Below, in pieces: positions 1-11,686 of a stretch of DNA of 64,000 nucleotides; positions within the stretch are counted from its first letter, which is position 1; every line of letters begins with the position of its first letter. Location: contig NC_052670.1 of the NCBI RefSeq assembly GCF_016802725.1, positions 15,963,641 to 16,027,640 on the forward strand, read 5' to 3'. Position numbers and translations under genes: made by a program. Under the pieces are notes generated by a model. That model was not told the origin of the DNA, did not search any database, and worked only from the letters and a program-made list of their open reading frames with translations. The stretch is from Solenopsis invicta. Its lineage: Eukaryota; Arthropoda; Insecta; Hymenoptera; Formicidae.

Positions 1-1860
1 ATGCAACCAATCGTTCACTTGTTTTTCAACGCTTTCTCTCTCTTTCGGCGGCAATCGTCGTGGAGACTGATAAATGGGTGTTTCTTCTTTTAACGTTATT
101 TTTAATTCGATATCTGTCGTCTTAATCTTATTCGGTTTGTACGCCGACATCATGCATTCTACCGTCTTTCTCGATTCGTTATCAATATTCAAATCTGTAT
201 GAATTAGTTCGTCATTGTTCTGTTGTAATTCAATCTGTGAAAGAAGAACTAAAGCGTTAGGTTTCGTAATTTTAATGCCATCTTGGTTGATAGTGATCTC
301 AGTTTGATTAATAAAATCTGTTCCTAAAATTATATCGACAGTTAAGGCCCCTGAAGGAACCACATAAAATGTTATAGAAAAATCAACATTGTCTATAATG
401 ATCGTCGTCTGGAAATATCCCAGCGTCTTAACTTGGCCTTGAGCAATATCTGTCAACAGTACATGCGATTTACACAGCTTTGATATATTAATTGTCGTAA
501 ACATGTTTTCGCGCATCAAGGAGAGATGGCTACCTGTATCTATTAAAGCACGCAAACAGTTATCTCCGATTACAATTTCTTTAAACATTCGACTCGTATC
601 GACAGATTGTACAAGTACGTTAGTTGTTACCTGCGATTTCTTAGAATTTTTAGATGGACAGTTTTTTGTTTCGTGGCCAAAATCATTACAACCGAAACAT
701 TTTTTACCTCGGTCTTTAAATTGACATGTGGTCGATCGGTGTCCACCCTCGCCGCAATTGTAGCATCTGTCCTTCGCTGTCCTCTTAGCATCGTCTTTCT
801 CTGATTTGGCATCGTCTTTCGTTGGTTTACCCATGGTTTCCTTCTTAAGATACCCTTTGCTGCTGGCGGTTCCTCGATCTTGCATCCTCTCGTAAGTACG
901 AAGGCGCGCTTTGAACTCGTTATAATTCCTGGCGCCATACAACACGACCTTGTTGCTGTTATCCGGAACGCCATCAATAATGTATTGAATGACCGACTCG
1001 ACGTCGATATTACCTTTCGACGCTATCTCTCTCATAGATAGGTAATATTCTTGCAGATTTTCGTCTTTTTTTATTTTTCTTTTAGCAAGCTTTCGGTGAA
1101 TATCAGCGCTGCTCACTTTCAAACTGAATTCCTCCTTAAGGGCTTCCTTTAATTGTTTCCAGGATTGCGTAATGCTCAACCCACGTACAAATGTTTTAGC
1201 AACGCCTTTAAGAGACTTACGTACAAACACCAATTTTTGTATGGCATCCCACTTGAATAATGCTGCCAGCTCCTCAAAATTTGCGATCCACTTTTCGATT
1301 GGGCAATCATCGCTCCCGTCAAATGGACGAATGGTGTCTTCTATATCTTTAAAATTGAACGTAATTTTTGTTCTGTCTTGTCTCCTGTGTTTCCGTGGAA
1401 TTTGATACGAATCGTTGTTCGAATGAGAGGAAGCATCTATGTCACTGCTTGCTCTCATTTTCGTTTGTAGTCTATGCGGCAACTCTTCTGCTCTCTCTGA
1501 CTCCTCAGATTCTTCTCCTGAATCGACGTCGTCATCTTCGTGTGGTGCCAATGATTGGATATCCATAAGCGCTCGTATTATTTTCTGTCTTAGATCTTCT
1601 TTGGTACCTGTGTAATCTAATCCAAGAATATTACACATTGACGTCAGGTCGCCGATTGTAAAGACAGCAGAATATTTGTATTTTGTTTTGAATTCTTGAG
1701 ATGCGTCATTAAAATCGAAGCCACGAAATTCACGCAGTCGTTTGCGGCTAGCGCGATTTCCCTCCTCTTCAAATACAAGCCGATACAGCGCATATACAGC
1801 TGGGCGTGAAGATGTCCGAATTTTATTAGCGACTTGTTGGATTTGTCCAAGTGCCTCCAT
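1..1860 (-). CDS. Ty3/Gypsy-type retrotransposon Gag-protease-(RT), partial
   Basis: One reading frame is open from an ATG at 1860 to the left edge (620 codons); an in-frame TAA lies upstream at 1915-1917, so 1860 is the first possible Met. In order: a SAP-like segment (around 1680-1560, core LGLDYTGTKEDL), an acidic linker, a retrotransposon Gag core, and two CCHC zinc knuckles (about 765-635; CYNCGEGGHRSTTC and CFGCNDFGHETKNC). Next comes an aspartic protease with the catalytic LIDTGSHLSLM (about 550-520) and the ILGTDF motif, then the beginning of reverse transcriptase (PIYQSPRRLPPKERE) at the edge. Gag packages element RNA, the protease matures the polyprotein, and RT copies it. No stop or frameshift is seen, which is unusual here and suggests a young copy. 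RT, RNase H, integrase and the 3' LTR lie outside the window. Confidence 0.93.
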   Translation of the reverse strand, partial: MEALGQIQQVANKIRTSSRPAVYALYRLVFEEEGNRASRKRLREFRGFDFNDASQEFKTKYKYSAVFTIGDLTSMCNILGLDYTGTKEDLRQKIIRALMDIQSLAPHEDDDVDSGEESEESERAEELPHRLQTKMRASSDIDASSHSNNDSYQIPRKHRRQDRTKITFNFKDIEDTIRPFDGSDDCPIEKWIANFEELAALFKWDAIQKLVFVRKSLKGVAKTFVRGLSITQSWKQLKEALKEEFSLKVSSADIHRKLAKRKIKKDENLQEYYLSMREIASKGNIDVESVIQYIIDGVPDNSNKVVLYGARNYNEFKARLRTYERMQDRGTASSKGYLKKETMGKPTKDDAKSEKDDAKRTAKDRCYNCGEGGHRSTTCQFKDRGKKCFGCNDFGHETKNCPSKNSKKSQVTTNVLVQSVDTSRMFKEIVIGDNCLRALIDTGSHLSLMRENMFTTINISKLCKSHVLLTDIAQGQVKTLGYFQTTIIIDNVDFSITFYVVPSGALTVDIILGTDFINQTEITINQDGIKITKPNALVLLSQIELQQNNDELIHTDLNIDNESRKTVECMMSAYKPNKIKTTDIELKITLKEETPIYQSPRRLPPKERESVEKQVNDWLH

Positions 1861-2090
1861 TGTTTGCGCCAATAGGTAGGTTAGAAAAAAACAGAAGAAA
1901 ATGATCGTCCAATCTTAAACACAATATTTATTTCATCTTCAGAAAATTAGGTTTACTTTCTCGTATTAAATTTTTAATCCTTTATCAAACTATTAATTTC
2001 TTATTTAACTATTTATTGAATAATTTATCACTTTGTTTTAACTGATCTATTATTTTAAATAAATACTAAGTAGCAGAATAACATTTTTTA
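1861..2090. other. Leader of the Gypsy element, no gene
   Basis: AT-rich non-coding DNA between the Gag start and the neighbouring TIR element. It should contain the 5' untranslated region and perhaps part of a 5' LTR. I could not identify LTR ends or a primer-binding site with confidence. Confidence 0.4.
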
Positions 2091-2549
2091 TAAGGGAGAG
2101 TGGGCTAAATCGGGCCGTGTTCCAAAAAGAATATTTTTAACTTAAATTAATTCTGTACGTCCAGTCTTAGGAAAGAAGTATTTATTGAAAAAAAACCCCG
2201 GGAGTTGGGTAAGGCAGGCCAGGACGCAACAAAAGCTTTTCTCGTGGCCGCACCAAAGGGTGACGTGAGTTACAAAGTCGAATGCACTTTCGTGAATCTG
2301 GAATAAATGCGTGTAATGAGACGCTTTAACACCTATTTCAAGGAGTCGTGCAATCGTCGGTTTAAATTTGATTTAGAGAGTCTAATCTCTAGAAAAAAAA
2401 TATTTTACTTTTTAATGGTACTGTTTTGATTCTAAAGGGTTTGTCTCTTATATACGGCCTTAAGAAGATACTTTAAAATAGAAGGAATAGGAATAAAAGA
2501 GGAATATCAAATAAACGTGAGAGGCTAGACTTAAGACAAATCCTCTTAA

Positions 2550-3095
2550 GAGGATGCTATAGTGACGGGAATTACCGACACATTACAGTGTTCATTAATT
2601 TTCGAATTGGCTTTACAGATCATAAAATCCTTTTACAGAATAAAAGTACGCACCAAGACAAAGTGCGGGCTAGTAAATTTTACGAGAAAATCGAACAAAA
2701 AGTTAAAAATTTATTTATTTTCGGCTCGTGGATCTGTCAACCGAGGTTAACTTTTGTCATTTACTAACGTTCTGTAGCTCATATGTATGAAATGAGACCA
2801 GGCCGCACTTTAGAAAACTCTAACGAACAACACTGACTGTGTGTCATTCCAGTCAAAAGCCCAACAAAAAAGTTTAACATGTAAACAGCTGTACGTGTAC
2901 AAATTTCGCTTAGCGCACGTAAACAATGGCAAGCAGAGTAGTGACTGTAGTTGATAAGTCTTTTCGCAGATGGCGAAATAATCAAAAAATAAAGACAGAT
3001 TTATGCGTTGGACAAAGAGCGACAGCCTGGTCTCCCTCGAAAAATAATCTGCAATGCCGACGTCGAGGAAGTTCTTCGGTCACTATAGCATCCTC
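2550..3095 (+). mobile_element. TTAA-flanked MITE, copy 1 (piggyBac-like target)
   Basis: A 546-bp element with inverted ends gaggatgctatagtgac / gtcactatagcatcctc. It is flanked on both sides by TTAA (2546-2549 and 3096-3099), the target duplication typical of piggyBac-type transposons. There is no coding capacity. It is nearly identical to the copy at 20701-21242. Confidence 0.85.
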
Positions 3096-3293
3096 TTAAT
3101 ACTAGAAAAAAATTTCCTCTTTTAGCAAATAACGTGCAATAAAAAAAAAATTTTTTTTTCTTAGTTTTTTAACACATCTTATTATTTTTATAGCTTAATC
3201 TGTATGAAAGTTTTGCATGTACTGTTTCGTATGTAAGATTCCTATTTCACTAATTACAATTACGCATTATTTTACAATTTTTGAAAAATGCAT

Positions 3294-3366
3294 CGGCGCC
3301 GGTGGAATTCAAACCTAAGATTTTAAAACAGTAATCTAATACGCTAACACTGAGCTAATCGTTCAC
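3294..3366 (-). repeat. tRNA-like fragment / tRNA-derived SINE head
   Basis: On the minus strand the sequence has an A-box-like TAGCTCAGTGTTAGCG and, about 35 bases on, a B-box-like GGTTTGAATTC, spaced as in a tRNA. The acceptor arms do not pair and the anticodon loop is irregular. It is therefore a tRNA pseudogene or the head of a tRNA-derived SINE, not a working tRNA. Confidence 0.6.
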
Positions 3367-3399
3367 TTGTGATATCTCTAATAAAAAGTTACATTTAAA

Positions 3400-4460
3400 G
3401 TAAAGGTGATTTAAATACGAAGGAACTTGCGTCTTGAGTACCGCTCGAACACTCTCACTAGTTCTTTGATATTTAGCTTTAGATATTTTTAATATAAACT
3501 ATATAAATGGCAAATATTAAGAATACCCCCATTACTTTTGATTTTACTGAAATTAGGCTCATTCGACGCGTTTTCGCATGAAGAGTTCAGAGTTACCTAA
3601 CCATAAATTTAACACTAATATAGAAATGTAAAAAAGAAATAAATACATATTTTTTTATTACATATTATTTCTATACTTTATTATTTATATATTAAAATTT
3701 AAAGTTAAATTAAAATTTTATTTATTTGTCCGAAAATCGTAATATAAAATTTTGTTAACAATATTAAACACACAGTTGATTCTATTTTTAAGATATAGAT
3801 AAAAATATTTTCAGGATTTCTGCAACTTCAGTACTGAATAAACAGTTTCTTTTTCATTTTAAATTCTAGTAATGATCATGATGACAGCTTTATATTGATC
3901 ATTTTTTTAAATTTGTATTCCTGAATTGAATGAAATATTCTTAATTTTTGTTTGAAGTGTCCTTGCTGATGAAAGTTCAATAGGAGTATTTTAAGTGTTT
4001 TATACAAATATTCAAAAAACATTAAAAAGGATCACTCACTAATTTTTTTCACAAAAGTCAATGTTGAGAGTAGTCGCACTATGGCTACGCGAGTTTAAAT
4101 TACGTGCGAAAAACTTCAGCTAATCAAAGAAATATTACGATCACGTGACTATTGGCGCATCTCTGTTTACTACAGGGTCTCTAACAAATAAGCATGCCGC
4201 GAATATCTTGCATATACTCTTATTTCAAGAGGTTATTCCAGTTACTATAGTAGAATTTCCTATAAAGAAATTTACTTTTGATCATAATTCATATGTTCAC
4301 TTTTTCATAAATGATTACGTTTTATAGAGGAATATGCTTCACATAAGACTTTCTTTCTTAGAGGAAATGTTAAGAGGAATTCCTCACTTATAAGCAAAAT
4401 GTTTTTTTTGGGGGGTGGCTTTAACTCGGAAATTCTACCAAGCGCGATCTACGAGTAATA
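3400..4460. other. Non-coding AT-rich interior of the composite element
   Basis: No reading frame with recognisable similarity and no clear internal repeat. The longest open stretch (about 60 codons at 4145-4327) has no recognisable motif. Confidence 0.5.
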
Positions 4461-5840
4461 TTTAGGGGACGAGACAAGATGGGGTAAATTTAAAAAAATG
4501 AAATTTAACAATATGGCTTCCTGTAAACATCAATATAAACGTATATTTCATCATTAATGTACATAATTGAATGATTATTATACAACATAGAAAGAATTGA
4601 CATTCAGGAAATTTATTATAATCCGGTTCGCCGCAGTTTGTTACAATAGTTGCGTTAATTTAAGGGGAATATTTAAACATATTGGTTGCAATGGTTGTGT
4701 TAATTTTAAGAAAATAATTAAATATATTTTTGTTACAAAGATGATGTTAATTTAAACATATTTTTATTACAATATTTATATCAATTTTATACTAGTGATA
4801 ATATTTATCAGTAATTTTTACAATGTATTTTATATATGAACATATTTTTAAGTCTTTTATTATTCTATAATTTGTTTAACACATCGGGAGGAGACGGAGT
4901 ATCGTGATATTATCATAATGTCTGTCATAACATTCATTAATAGATGCGAATATATATTTTCTTGCATCGTGTAAAAATTTAAAAAAAAATTTTCTAAATT
5001 ATTATTTAATAATTACTAAAATTGGAAAAGTAATTAAAGATAATTAAAAAGTGTAGAATTTAAAAATATCAAGCGTTTTGTGATCACTTTTGATGGTTTA
5101 TTGTAAAATTTGTTCCGAAGTTCGAAAGGACTCGTGTCCAAATTGGACTTTTAATTCAGAACTGCAACTTGATCGCAGCACTGGTGATCAGTCGACCAAA
5201 TGTGGTCTTATAAACGTTAAATTTTAATAGTATAATATCATAAGTTCGTATAATGTAATAGTACAATATTATCAGACTCAGAATAATTGAATTTTATTTA
5301 TTTCAACTTTAATTATATAATAATGATATCATAACATGACCGGAAAACGTTTAATTATATAAATTTCCTTTTTTAAATAAAATTTTTACTTTTGACTATT
5401 AAATTGCTTGTTTTTACTCAATATTAAAAAAATACATTAAAATCTTTTAAAATTCTATTTAAAAGTCAACAAAAATAGGTTTATCCAATTTGGACCACGG
5501 TTGGTTTGATTTGAAACCACTGCACTGGTTTCAAATCGGACTGGAAAAAGCGTTTTTACATTTTCCATTATAGTTCAACACAAGTAAGAGATACGTCAAA
5601 ATGGTCTGAAACAAAAATGAAGGGAATTAAATCTCTCGAACGGCACCTTCGGTTTTACGATTGGACTTTATTTATGCCTTATAGAGAGCAAAACTGCGAA
5701 TAAATTCGATTTAACCCACTTTCCCTTATTCTGTGCACGGCTTATTCACACGCTTATATGAATTTCTCTTGCTTAATATTATTTTTATTCTTACATTTTT
5801 ACTTTTACGTTAGTATTAAAAGTTTTGAATTATAATTTAG

Positions 5841-8800
5841 GTATGAAAAACGTATCCAGAGAAGTGGAAATAAAACTAATTAAAAAAGTATTAATACATT
5901 TCTCCTCTTATACAAATACGAGAGAAATGTTTAATACAAAATTAAGTGCTGGCACAATACCAGTTATTAATGGCTTAAAAGTTCTAAATATGTGTATTAT
6001 AATTTTATTACACAGTATATATTTTGCTGTAGATTCTTTCGGCGAGTACATTTTGACTTTTTCTACATAATGAATAATTTTTCATACTAATATACTCTTG
6101 TGTTACTTTTTTGCATATAATAAAAATTGATTTTCGTTTGCAGACAATACAGTATGGTTCTGGAGAAATATGGAAAATTATGGTTTTCTAGTTGATCCAT
6201 TGATTGGAGTTACATCAGTAGACATATTTTTTTTTGCAAGTGGATTTTTGGTGACTCATGGGTGTTTGAGAGATAAAGCAAACAAAATTTTGAATAAGCA
6301 AATTCTATATAGAGAAAAATTAAACGAACTTTTGATCAATATAGTAAAAAGATTTTTTCGGTATGTTTTTCTGTTATTTGCAAACAATAAGAAAACAATA
6401 ATCATAATAAAATTACTGATTTAATAAGTGGAATAAACATATATGTTTGTGATGTATAAAGTTTAAATATCAATTTTTCAATTTTAATAATTGAGTAAAG
6501 AATTGCTCTTTTTTCTTATTAATAATTAAAATTTTGTTAAGGTTGACACCAGTTTATATAATGGTATTAGGAATAATGCAAGTAAATTCCGATTGGCTTG
6601 ATAAGACATCACAAATTTATACGAATGAGAAATCGCACGAAATTTGTGCAAAATACTGGTGGAGAAATCTTCTATTCATAAATAATTTCTTTGATTTCGA
6701 TACATTGGTACGTACACGTTTAATTAAAATTGTCTTAAATTAAAATAATAAAATAAAAATACGATTAAACAGAAAACTTTTATTCTAAAATCTTTTATCA
6801 CAGTGCATGAGTTGGAGCTGGTATCTAGCTGTCGAGATGCAAAGTCACGTAATCGTTTTAATGGTATTAATTTTATCAACTATGTAAGTAACCAACTATA
6901 GATTGTAGGGGAGACTGGGGCTCAAGAGGCAAAGTTGGCATTGTGTTCTATTTATGTAATTATTAGAGTCACTTAACTGACTCTAGTACTTATAATGGAA
7001 AAAACAAAAAAAAAGTTATCGCAAAATATTTCTTTTATAACATAAGTTTCCATGTTTCCAAGGTAACACATTTTTCTCTAAACCTTAAACCTTATGTAAA
7101 TCAAATCAGTAGTCGTCCTAGTCTCCCCTAGTGTATTGCGGCTTTCATATATATTAAAATAAATATGTATTGTGAATTTTAGGTATTTCTATGCCGCTGT
7201 TATAATATCAGGCGCGCTTTTAATAGGCTCGATTATTTTTACTGGCTATATTTCATATATTTATGAATATGTTCCCACGTAAGTTATTTTACACACTCAT
7301 ATATACATAAAAAGGTAGTATTATGGCTTGTGTATGTATTGTGATCACTTGTATTACCTCCATTATTAGCCTTCCATTATTCTCGTGCGACAAACGAACA
7401 TAAATACTTTCGTACGAATGCTGCGTCACGTCTGTACGTATATCGCTATATTAGTATGATTATAGTTTTCTTAGATTACATTGAGTTAATTGTTGAAAGA
7501 AAAAATTAATTAATTAAAAAAATAAAAATAATAAATACAGTCCACGTTGCATCAACATAGTCTTGTAAAAACAAAACAATCGGTTTGTTGATAGAAAATT
7601 AGTAAGAATAGGCAACGGCGGGTGTCGCGTCGATTGTACGTATTTGCTCTCATAATCGTCGCACGCCGCACTCAGATATACTGTACGTTAACATTTTCAA
7701 AGTCTTTAATAAAAATTTTATTCAACAAAGAATAACCGTACAAATATAATCTAGATTATCTAAAAGATTGTAAGTGATAAGTTAGAAAGTTATAAATGTA
7801 TCTTCTATATTAGATCTATGCAATTACAAAAATTAGATATGATTTAAGCGTTTGCCTGATATGAGACCTACCGATAGTTAAGTATATTTAGTGAATTAAA
7901 CAAATTCTAGTAATTACTTTAAAAATTATTTGTTTAACTGGCAGCGTTATGTAGAGACAATAATATATCAATATTTAATGCAATAGTCGACTTTTGTTAC
8001 AAAATATTTTTACTTTCGAGCTTTTTGAAACATTTTAAGGTAGAAGAAAAACGGCGGGCGTCAAAAATATATTTAGGGTGTTGGAATAACATAATATTTT
8101 GTGTAATGCGCGTTAAATTCTAAAAGCAATTTAATCATTAAAATTATTTTGTTACAGTATTTAAAGATGTGTTTTTATAACACAGTTTTCTATATTAATT
8201 CGCCATATTATATCTGGCAGTTCAATTTTTGTATTTTTGATATCTGTTTAATAATCAGCGACCTCGAAAACATATAAATAACAAGTTTCAAGCGAATTCG
8301 GTCAATTTTGATAATTTTGTTCGCTATATTGGATCCACCATTTTAAATTTTTAACATTGGATTCGTAATCAGCAAGCTTGAATAGTAGGTGTAGTTCCCA
8401 GAGCTACACTGTGCTGGAAAGGATTAACTCAAATTTGCGAACAATATCAGTGTACTTTCATTAGCTTTAATATGATTCCATTATTATTGTTATTTGTTAA
8501 ATTAAAACTTTTAATTTATTTTTATAGTGGTCTTTGTTAGCATTCTTGTTTCTCTTCGACCCATAATGGAGTAACATCACTGTATTTTTATAACTAACAT
8601 TCAGTATAACAAATATGTCATAAATTTTGAATCTAAAATCTATTAAAAAACACTTTGAAGAATATAATCGTTACGTCTTCAAATTAATTATTTATTAACG
8701 AAGCTATTATACTAAATGTAAATATATAGCTATAATACTACCTATTCTTCTCTTTCACTTTGTGTCTCTCTCTCTTTCTCTTTCTTTGTATACATACATA

Positions 8801-9075
8801 TATACAGATGCACATATACATACATACATACATACATATATACAGTAGAGTCTCCTTAAATTTGGCCCTTCTAATCTTTACATTCTTTCACACATACTTT
8901 CACAAACACTAATATCACTCCTTCCTTAACAGAATACCCTCACCACAGTACGAGTCTACCAATCACCGTGTATTTGTGCGAGCAAAGTGGTGAAGATATT
9001 CTATAACTTTGGCATTCTGCTCTTATCGCACCATCTGTCAAAATTAAGGAGACTTTACTGTATATATATATATAT

Positions 9076-9127
<52 letters not shown>

Positions 9128-10261
9128 ACATATATATACATATATATACACATATTCATGTATAAACTTGTTTATTAAGAAATTATATTTACCAAAATTT
9201 CTTATTGTTACAGATTTCATGAGTTGTTTAAACTCGTAAGTGTTTTATACATTACACCATGGACGAGAATGAATTCATATTTTATTGGTGCAGTTACAAG
9301 TTATATTTTAATAAAATTAAATTATAAGTTGTATTGGAAGAAGGTTAAGTATTATCTTTGTATATTAAAAAAGAAATAGATATTGAAATAATTATGAAAT
9401 ATATAAACTATTATAATTTCTTATTAGTTTTGTGTAAATTTATTAATAGGGGAGAGTAAGCTAAATTGGACCAAATGTTCCAAATAAGACACTTTTAATT
9501 TAATAAATGAATATAATTAAGCAAATTTGCGTGTAATTTATAATGTAAAGTCTTTATGAAACACCACACATATAATAGCAGTTTGACAGTTCTCTGTCAT
9601 AACATTCATTTAATAGACGCGAGAATGCATTTTCAGCCATCGTGCAAACATTTATTTAAAAAAATTCTTGTAAAGTATTATTTAAAAAGTACTGAAATTT
9701 TGAAAAATAATTGATTTAAGATAATTAAAGAGTATAGAATTCAAAAATATCAATCGTTTTATGATCACTTTTGTGCTTTATTGTAAAATTTGTCCCAAAA
9801 TTTGTATGGACTCGTGTTTATCAAACTTTTACATCGGAATTGTTATCTGACAGCACTAATAATTGGCCGACAAAATCTGATCCTACAAATGTTAAATTAG
9901 TGAAACGTTATAATAAATATATGTTTTAATAGTTTGAAATGTGTTTTATAGAAAATCATAATTCTATGTTGGTGCGGCTTTGGTCTTGCCAGCGCTTTTA
10001 ATATTTTCTTATTATCTTGGATTTATAAGCGCTATGTGTCCATTTCACTTATTGCAATTTATATTGCTCTACATAAAACACTGTGGGCTATTGGCATAGC
10101 ATGGATTATAATAGCCTGTACTATTCAACATAGAGGTTAGTATTTATTAATATGTAAATTTATCTTATTAAGACAGTATATGCCTATTATGTCTAATGTA
10201 CAATATACAAATACACACACACACACACACGCACACGCACGCACGCACACACGTGCACACG

Positions 10262-10293
<32 letters not shown>

Positions 10294-10797
10294 TAAACAT
10301 AAACATACAATATACATATATGTATATACATATATGTATATACATACAGGGTGTCTCAGAGACGTACTGTATTATATTATATTTTAAATTCTGTTATAAT
10401 TAAAAAATCTATCTTTTTATTATCGTATGCTTGTTTTGTTACAGGCATTGTTAATAGAATACTGTCATTCAAAGGCTCGATTCCTTTAAGTAGACTGACC
10501 TATTGCGTTTACCTTCTACATCCTATAATTATACAATCGATTAGTTCATACCGTGAAACATCACATCATTATGAATTTCTGCCGATGGTAAGTATACGAA
10601 TATTAAAAATTTTAATATTAATAAACAATATATTAATTTTATTTGTTCTTTGTGTTCAGGTTGTTCTATATATAGGATACGTTGTGATCAGTTATTTTTG
10701 CGCGTACCTATTGTATTTGATAGTTGAAATACCTTGTCACCTATTAATACAAACGTTCATCCAAAACCGTAATAGAATAGTTAAAAAAGTGTTATAA
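5841..10797 (+). CDS. NRF-6-like membrane O-acyltransferase, 9 exons, 5' end missing
   Basis: Exons inferred from GT-AG borders and frame: 5841-6014, 6144-6360, 6542-6707, 6804-6883, 7183-7278, 9214-9343, 9952-10135, 10445-10587, 10660-10797 (stop 10795-10797). All phases match, giving 441 codons from the ATG at 5843. The product belongs to the nose-resistant-to-fluoxetine/acyltransferase-3 family, multi-pass membrane proteins thought to acylate or move lipids. Supporting motifs: VDIFFFASGFLV (exon 2), RLTPVY and CAKYWWRNLLFINNF (exon 3), CMSWSWYLAVEMQSHVI (exon 4), PWTRMNSYFIGA (exon 6), HKTLWAIGIAWIIIACT (exon 7), PLSRLTYCVYLLHP (exon 8). The family is usually 600-700 residues with an extracellular N-terminal domain. 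That part is not found here; exon 1 starts at an acceptor (aatttag), so upstream exons may lie beyond the TE block or be lost. Confidence 0.88.
6908..7128. mobile_element. MITE in intron 4 of the NRF-6-like gene
   Basis: A 221-bp insertion with inverted ends ggggagactggggct / agtctcccc and TA on both sides (6906-6907, 7129-7130). It belongs to the same loose family as the elements at 2093, 9449 and 19810. Confidence 0.75.
7279..8840. other. Intron 5 of the NRF-6-like gene, left part
   Basis: Non-coding. It contains a CT-rich run (8766-8790) and a CATA microsatellite (about 8800-8842). No regulatory or RNA feature can be supported. Confidence 0.5.
8843..9060. mobile_element. pogo/Tigger-like MITE
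   Basis: 218 bp with inverted ends cagtagagtctccttaaat / attaaggagactttactg, flanked by TA (8841-8842, 9061-9062). CAGTA-type ends with a TA duplication are characteristic of pogo/Tigger-type elements. It resembles the element at 54022-54316. Confidence 0.75.
9061..9150. repeat. (TA)n microsatellite
   Basis: Long TA run with occasional CA/TG interruptions at the end of a MITE. It generates spurious Tyr/Ile reading frames on both strands. Confidence 0.95.
9449..9915. mobile_element. Truncated TIR element in intron 6
   Basis: Starts after TA with ggggagagtaagctaaattg, like the end at 2093. The part from 9590 matches 4905-5225 over about 320 bp. No matching right terminal repeat is seen, so the copy is truncated or its end has decayed. 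Confidence 0.6.
10212..10293. repeat. (CA)n/(CG) microsatellite in intron 7
   Basis: CA repeat with CG interruptions. A short transposon-end-like motif (tacagggtgtctcagagacg) follows at about 10345. Confidence 0.95.
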
Positions 10798-10824
10798 TTT
10801 TAATATAAACATGTAACCACTATA

Positions 10825-11686
10825 AGGAAGAGGGGGGAGGGGAGTGACGAATTGTTAATTTTTTCAAGTTAATAACAAATAACAAACCGGTGCTTAATTC
10901 ATTAGAGACTTTAAATAGTAACAAATAATCTATGATAGTTTGATTTCAATCTGTCTATGAGAATAGATAATATAATAAAAAATGTGATTTGAAAGCATCT
11001 ATCCGTAACTTTTTAGTGTTCGTTCATAAAGAATAACATAATTATAATAAATATTTTTTATTCTTTCTATAAAATCACAATATTGTATAACTGAAAACGC
11101 ATACAATAATGTATTTATATTTCTCAATTTTCATATTGCAGTATTTTATATTTCATAAACAAATAAACATGGTGACTATGGGATAAGATGATGAATGTTG
11201 TGCATAGGCAAGATAATGCATTTGTGCATTGGTCTTTTCGGTCTTAAGAGCATTCTGATTGTATATAACGCAATTTTAATCGCAATATGTATCGCAATGT
11301 CACAATTTTAATAATTTTATTTTCACAGATTATATAAATATTTATTCACGTTTTTTTTAACTATGTTGTAATATTAAAATAGTATAAAATTATTATATTG
11401 TAATAAATCTTTTTTATTCATAAAAGTACATTATTACCTTTATTTGACTGTTTTTCACCTTATTTGGTATTAAAAGTCATCTTACCCACAAATGCGGGCA
11501 AGATGACGAAATTAACATGTACTAAAATAATTTAAATTAAAAAAATTCTAATTTACTTAACAACTTCTAATTTTTACTAATAATAAAGAAGATTTTAATG
11601 AATCTAAAAAAAATAGTTTGTTATTTTTATATTACCACAAAAATTAGCAAAAATCGATAAGGTCGTCATCTTACTTCCCTCTCCCT
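10825..11686. mobile_element. Possible TIR element downstream of the NRF-6-like gene
   Basis: Left end aggaagaggggggagggg and right end ttccctctccct, with TA next to each. The terminal match is imperfect. Internal degenerate repeats (caagatgacg, aagatgatga) resemble short tandem degeneration. No coding potential. Confidence 0.45.

Larger units (their letters stand above)
2093..5726. mobile_element. TIR element (TA-flanked, agggagagtgggctaaat type), composite
   Basis: The left end reads agggagagtgggctaaatcg and the right end is its near-perfect reverse complement (cgatttaacccactttccct). Both ends are bounded by TA, as expected of Tc1/mariner-type insertions. A TTAA-flanked MITE and a tRNA-like fragment sit inside. 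A second similar end begins near 4466 (aggggacgagacaagatggg), so two related copies may be merged. The stretch 4905-5225 is homologous to 9590-9910. No transposase frame is visible. Confidence 0.6.

Noticed and set aside
627..977. 116-codon minus-strand frame
   Set aside because: Out-of-frame shadow of the Gypsy Gag/zinc-knuckle frame, which is verified open through the same region.
3294..3366. Functional tRNA gene
   Set aside because: A- and B-box-like sequences are present but the acceptor stem does not pair and the anticodon loop is irregular.
8940..9178. Tyr/Ile-rich small proteins on both strands
   Set aside because: Translations of the (TA)n microsatellite.
10137..10387. Cys/Val- and His/Thr-rich small frames
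   Set aside because: Translations of the CA microsatellite in intron 7.
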